Shown in pieces: positions 8,462-10,736 of a DNA stretch of 10,736 bases. Both the position numbers and the translations under genes were made by a program. The notes beneath the pieces are model-generated. The model saw only the letters and a list, made by a program, of their open reading frames with translations. It made no database searches and was not told where the DNA came from. The DNA comes from VBKO01 sp036393835 (GTDB taxonomy: Bacteria > Myxococcota > Myxococcia > Myxococcales > 40CM-4-68-19). The stretch spans positions 1-10,736 of the forward strand of contig DASWGI010000119.1 of assembly GCA_036393835.1 (NCBI GenBank), written 5' to 3'. Position 1 is the first letter of the stretch. The number at the start of each line of letters is the position of its first letter.

Positions 8462-9108
8462 TGCGAAGCGATGAGTCCGCTCGCCCGCGAGAGCCCGCTT
8501 GGATCGCCGGCGTGAGCCTCTTCCCGCGCCTTCCCTGGTCGGACGATGCACGCGTCGCGCTGCGCCCGGCGGCGGTCTACGACGAGCTTTCGCGAGGGCC
8601 CGCACGCACCGCGTTCCTCGAGAGGCCGCTGCTGTTCTCCTTTCTGCTCGGGCTCGTTCTCGCCCTCACGACCGCGGGACGTCCGACGCTCCGCCTCGTC
8701 CTCGGAGGCGCCCTGGCCTTCGGCTTCATCCCGGCGCTGCAGATCGCATCGATCGCACTGTCGGGGGCCGCGTTCGGGCGGAGCGGAATCCCGCTGCTGC
8801 GGGCGATCGACCTCCACTTCCTGGGATATCTCCCCTGGACCGTCTGGCTCCTCTTCGTCGCCGCGTTCGCTTCCTTCACTTCGCCGGAGCGGGAACACCT
8901 CCTCTGGGCGGTGATCCTCTGGAGCGTGGCGGTGCCGATCCTCTGGTCCAGGGTCATCGGCTGGCACTTCTTCCGCCGCGTCCTCGGCATGGGCGTGCCC
9001 GGCGCTCTCGCCGCGCTCCTCGTGCAGATCGCGATCATCTGGGGGTCGATCCTCGTCTTCTTCCTCTTCTCCGGCCAGCTCGAGCCGCGCATCTTGAGTG
9101 GACATTGA
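8452..9108 (+). CDS. Polytopic inner-membrane protein of unknown function (weakly Yip1-like)
   Basis: The 218-residue product has about five predicted membrane segments, near residues 59-75, 83-105, 125-145, 152-168 and 185-205, after a soluble N-terminal stretch of ~55 residues. The style (APAAVYDEL-like lead, then clustered hydrophobic helices) recalls YIP1-family bacterial proteins, but no diagnostic motif is visible. The ATG at 8452 has GGGAG (8436-8440) 11 bases upstream, yet the start codon lies inside a small inverted repeat. In-frame GTG codons at 8461 and 8512 are alternatives; 8512 would give a product starting VSLFPRLPW. The stop overlaps the likely start of the PHP gene, so the two are probably co-translated, and this protein may hold or regulate the PHP enzyme at the membrane. 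Function unknown. Confidence 0.75.
   Translation: MVAVRSDESARPREPAWIAGVSLFPRLPWSDDARVALRPAAVYDELSRGPARTAFLERPLLFSFLLGLVLALTTAGRPTLRLVLGGALAFGFIPALQIASIALSGAAFGRSGIPLLRAIDLHFLGYLPWTVWLLFVAAFASFTSPEREHLLWAVILWSVAVPILWSRVIGWHFFRRVLGMGVPGALAALLVQIAIIWGSILVFFLFSGQLEPRILSGH
9105..9108 (+). promoter_or_regulatory. TTGA stop/start overlap coupling membrane protein and PHP genes
   Basis: TTG start (9105-9107) and TGA stop (9106-9108) share two bases. GAGTGG at 9096-9101 is only a weak Shine-Dalgarno and sits close, so initiation is likely to depend on ribosomes finishing the upstream gene. Confidence 0.45.
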
Positions 9109-10019
9109 TCTCGCTCCGGCTGGCATCGGCCGCGCTGCTCGGCGCAGGGATCGCGGCGGGCACCATCGCCGACGTCATTCCCGTCCGGCGGCCTCTGTTG
9201 CGCGGCGGATACGTGGTGCTGGAAGCCGATCTGCACGCCCACAGCTTCCTGGGCGACGGGGCGCTCTGGCCCTGGGACCTTGCCTTCGAGGCCCGTCGCA
9301 AGGGGCTCGACGCGATCGCCATCACGAACCACAACCAGGTCCTCGCGGCGCGCATCGGACGCGGGCTCTCGCGCCGGATCGGGGGACCGCTCGTGCTGGT
9401 CGGCGAGGAGATTACTGCGCCCGCCTATCACCTCATCGCCGTAGGCATCGAGGAAACAGTCGGGTGGAGAGGCACGGCGGCGCAGGCCATCGAAGAGGTG
9501 CACGCGCAAGGGGGAGCGGCCATCGCAGCGCACCCGACCCGGTCGTACCAAGGCGCGTACGACGCACCCGCCTTGCGTGTCCTCGACGGCGCCGAAGTGG
9601 CGCATCCGTTCGCTTATTCCGCCGGGGTGCAGGAGCTGCGCGACTTCTTCAGTCGCCTCGAGCTCGCCCGCGCCCGGCCTGCCCCGATCGGCTCCTCGGA
9701 CTATCACGTCTTTTCGAGCCTTGGCCTCTGCCGGACGTACGTCTTCGCGCGCGAAGCCGGCGAGCGGGCCCTGGTCGAGGCGCTGCGGCAGGGGCAAACG
9801 GTCGCCTATGACCTCGGCGGCATCCCGCACGGCGATCCAGAGCTGATCCGCCTCCTGGGAACGCCGCCTGCGCCTCCCGCGGACCCTCCTTCGATCGCCG
9901 TGCTCGCGAGGCTCGGCTGGATCTGCTCCTGGTTCGGCGCGCTCGGCCTGCTCCTCTTCCGGGGAGCCGGCGATCGTTCCATCTCGACGCCGACCGCGAA
10001 GACGAACCTGCGGGCTTGA
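9105..10019 (+). CDS. Membrane-anchored PHP-domain metallohydrolase
   Basis: From the TTG at 9105 the product is 304 residues. A hydrophobic N-terminal segment (residues ~2-24) precedes a PHP domain, and a second hydrophobic segment lies near the C-terminus (about residues 265-287, around LGWICSWFGALGLLLF), so it may be membrane-anchored at both ends. PHP metal-site motifs appear in order: DLHAHS (His44, His46), GDG (Asp51), ITNHN (His76), GEEI (Glu101 or Glu102), AYH (His109), AAHP (His143) and SSDYH (Asp199, His201). The full set predicts an active multi-metal phosphoesterase or related hydrolase; the substrate is unknown. No ATG is available near the N-terminus. TTG 9105-9107 overlaps the preceding TGA (9106-9108), fitting translational coupling; GTG at 9213 would remove the first anchor and leave barely any residues before the catalytic DLHAHS. 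The frame stays open further upstream, but that part is a shadow of the membrane-protein gene. Confidence 0.85.
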   Translation: MISLRLASAALLGAGIAAGTIADVIPVRRPLLRGGYVVLEADLHAHSFLGDGALWPWDLAFEARRKGLDAIAITNHNQVLAARIGRGLSRRIGGPLVLVGEEITAPAYHLIAVGIEETVGWRGTAAQAIEEVHAQGGAAIAAHPTRSYQGAYDAPALRVLDGAEVAHPFAYSAGVQELRDFFSRLELARARPAPIGSSDYHVFSSLGLCRTYVFAREAGERALVEALRQGQTVAYDLGGIPHGDPELIRLLGTPPAPPADPPSIAVLARLGWICSWFGALGLLLFRGAGDRSISTPTAKTNLRA

Positions 10020-10028
10020 AGCAGGCTT

Positions 10029-10736
10029 TTAGAAGAAGCGGAGCGCCACTTCGCTGTGCAGGTCGAGGCCGGCCTCGGTGAGGCGCAGGGTCGATCCGTC
10101 CACCTCGGCGAGACCTTCGCGGCGCAGCCGATCGATCTGGGGCGCGAACCGGGAGCGCACCGGGAGCCCCAGATCGTCCTCCAGGGCGCCCAGGTCCAGC
10201 CCGGCCGCGAGCCGCAGGCCGGTGAAGAGGCGCTCGCGCAAGTGCTCCTCGGCGCCCAGCTCCTCCGACTGGGCCTCTCCGAGGCCCGTCGCCTCGACGC
10301 GCTCGAGGTAGCGCTCCGGCGAGCGATCGTTCATCCAGCGCCGCGCGACGGCGGGACTGTCGGACAGCCTGCGAAACCCGCACGCGCCGCACCCCGCCGC
10401 GGCGTACTCCAGGCCGCGCCAGTAGAGCGAGTTGTGCACGGCTTCGTATCCCGGCCGCGCATAGTTGGAGATCTCATAGCGCGCGTACCCTGCCCGGCGC
10501 AGCTCGCCGCGGACCGCGTCGCCCATGGCCGCCTGGACCTCGTCGTCGGGCAGCTGGAGCTCGCCGCGGCGCACGGCCTTCGCCATCGGCACGTCCTCGG
10601 CGAGCCCGGTGAGCGTCAGCGCGTAGCAGCTCACGTGCTCCGGACCGAGCGCGACCGCCGCCGCCGCATCGCGCCCCGCGCCATGGGTCGATTGGCCTTC
10701 TGCTCCGTGGATCAGGTCGAGCGAGACGTTCTCGAA
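10029..10736 (-). CDS. hemW: HemW-type radical SAM protein (coproporphyrinogen III oxidase-like), 5' end missing
   Basis: The frame runs off the right edge; the in-frame GTG at 10634 is internal, because the preceding 34 codons continue the family sequence (FENVSLDLIHG ... ALGPEHVSCYALTL). Then come the conserved GYARYEISNYARPG and HNSLYWRG motifs, and a C-terminal HemN_C-type domain (EEHLRERLFTGLRLAAGLDL), ending at TAA (complement of 10029-10031). The radical SAM CxxxCxxC cluster site lies upstream of the window and cannot be checked. HemW relatives bind heme and act as cytoplasmic heme chaperones; they are often misnamed HemN oxidases. The usual GxGAH(S/G) motif after HN-YW reads GCGACG here, so the conserved His is Cys (codon at 10380-10382). 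The gene converges on the PHP gene with 9 bases between the stops. Confidence 0.88.
   Translation of the reverse strand, partial: FENVSLDLIHGAEGQSTHGAGRDAAAAVALGPEHVSCYALTLTGLAEDVPMAKAVRRGELQLPDDEVQAAMGDAVRGELRRAGYARYEISNYARPGYEAVHNSLYWRGLEYAAAGCGACGFRRLSDSPAVARRWMNDRSPERYLERVEATGLGEAQSEELGAEEHLRERLFTGLRLAAGLDLGALEDDLGLPVRSRFAPQIDRLRREGLAEVDGSTLRLTEAGLDLHSEVALRFF

Noticed and set aside
8499..9104. Upstream extension of the PHP frame to 8499, giving a 506-residue protein
   Set aside because: This part overlaps the well-supported membrane-protein gene in another phase and translates to Arg/Pro-rich sequence; the PHP product begins sensibly at about 9105.
1..10736. Possible phage-defence or mobile island
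   Set aside because: No integrase, transposase, tRNA-adjacent repeats, toxin-antitoxin pair or known defence domain is visible, and composition is uniform apart from the short spacer at about 8300-8440.

Overview
The window is very GC-rich, with strong G/C preference at third codon positions and long open shadow frames on both strands. Together with the gene content this suggests a myxobacterium-like (Myxococcota, perhaps Anaeromyxobacter-type) chromosome. That assignment is an inference from composition and protein style, not from a marker gene. I see no RNA gene, CRISPR array, complete insertion sequence or integration site.

Layout, left to right. (1) The 3' part of a ComF-family phosphoribosyltransferase gene, cut by the left edge (2-604, +). 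(2) A 104-base spacer with a GC-rich hairpin and a Shine-Dalgarno sequence. (3) Two very large exported proteins of 1226 and 1294 codons encoded in tandem with 2 bases between them (709-4389 and 4392-8276, +). Both have an export signal, a predicted beta-sandwich region containing a W-x-V-x-G-P-F motif, a helical TPR-like region, a DUF3857 domain, a transglutaminase-fold region and a C-terminal beta-rich domain. The first keeps a full Cys-His-Asp triad. The second has lost the Cys and His and looks like a pseudoenzyme lipoprotein. (4) A 175-base spacer containing what looks like a protein-coding remnant on the minus strand. (5) A polytopic membrane protein (8452-9108, +) overlapping a membrane-anchored PHP-domain metallohydrolase (about 9105-10019, +). 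(6) Convergent to these, the 3' part of a HemW-type gene (10029-10736, -), cut by the right edge.

The two DUF3857/transglutaminase proteins are probably co-translated and may act together in the periplasm or at the outer membrane. An active cysteine-protease/transglutaminase-like enzyme next to a catalytically dead paralogue is the most interesting arrangement here. The membrane protein and PHP protein form a second translationally coupled unit, suggesting a membrane-localised phosphoesterase or related hydrolase with a dedicated partner. The flanking ComF and HemW genes are ordinary housekeeping-type genes. Nothing marks the window as a mobile or defence island.
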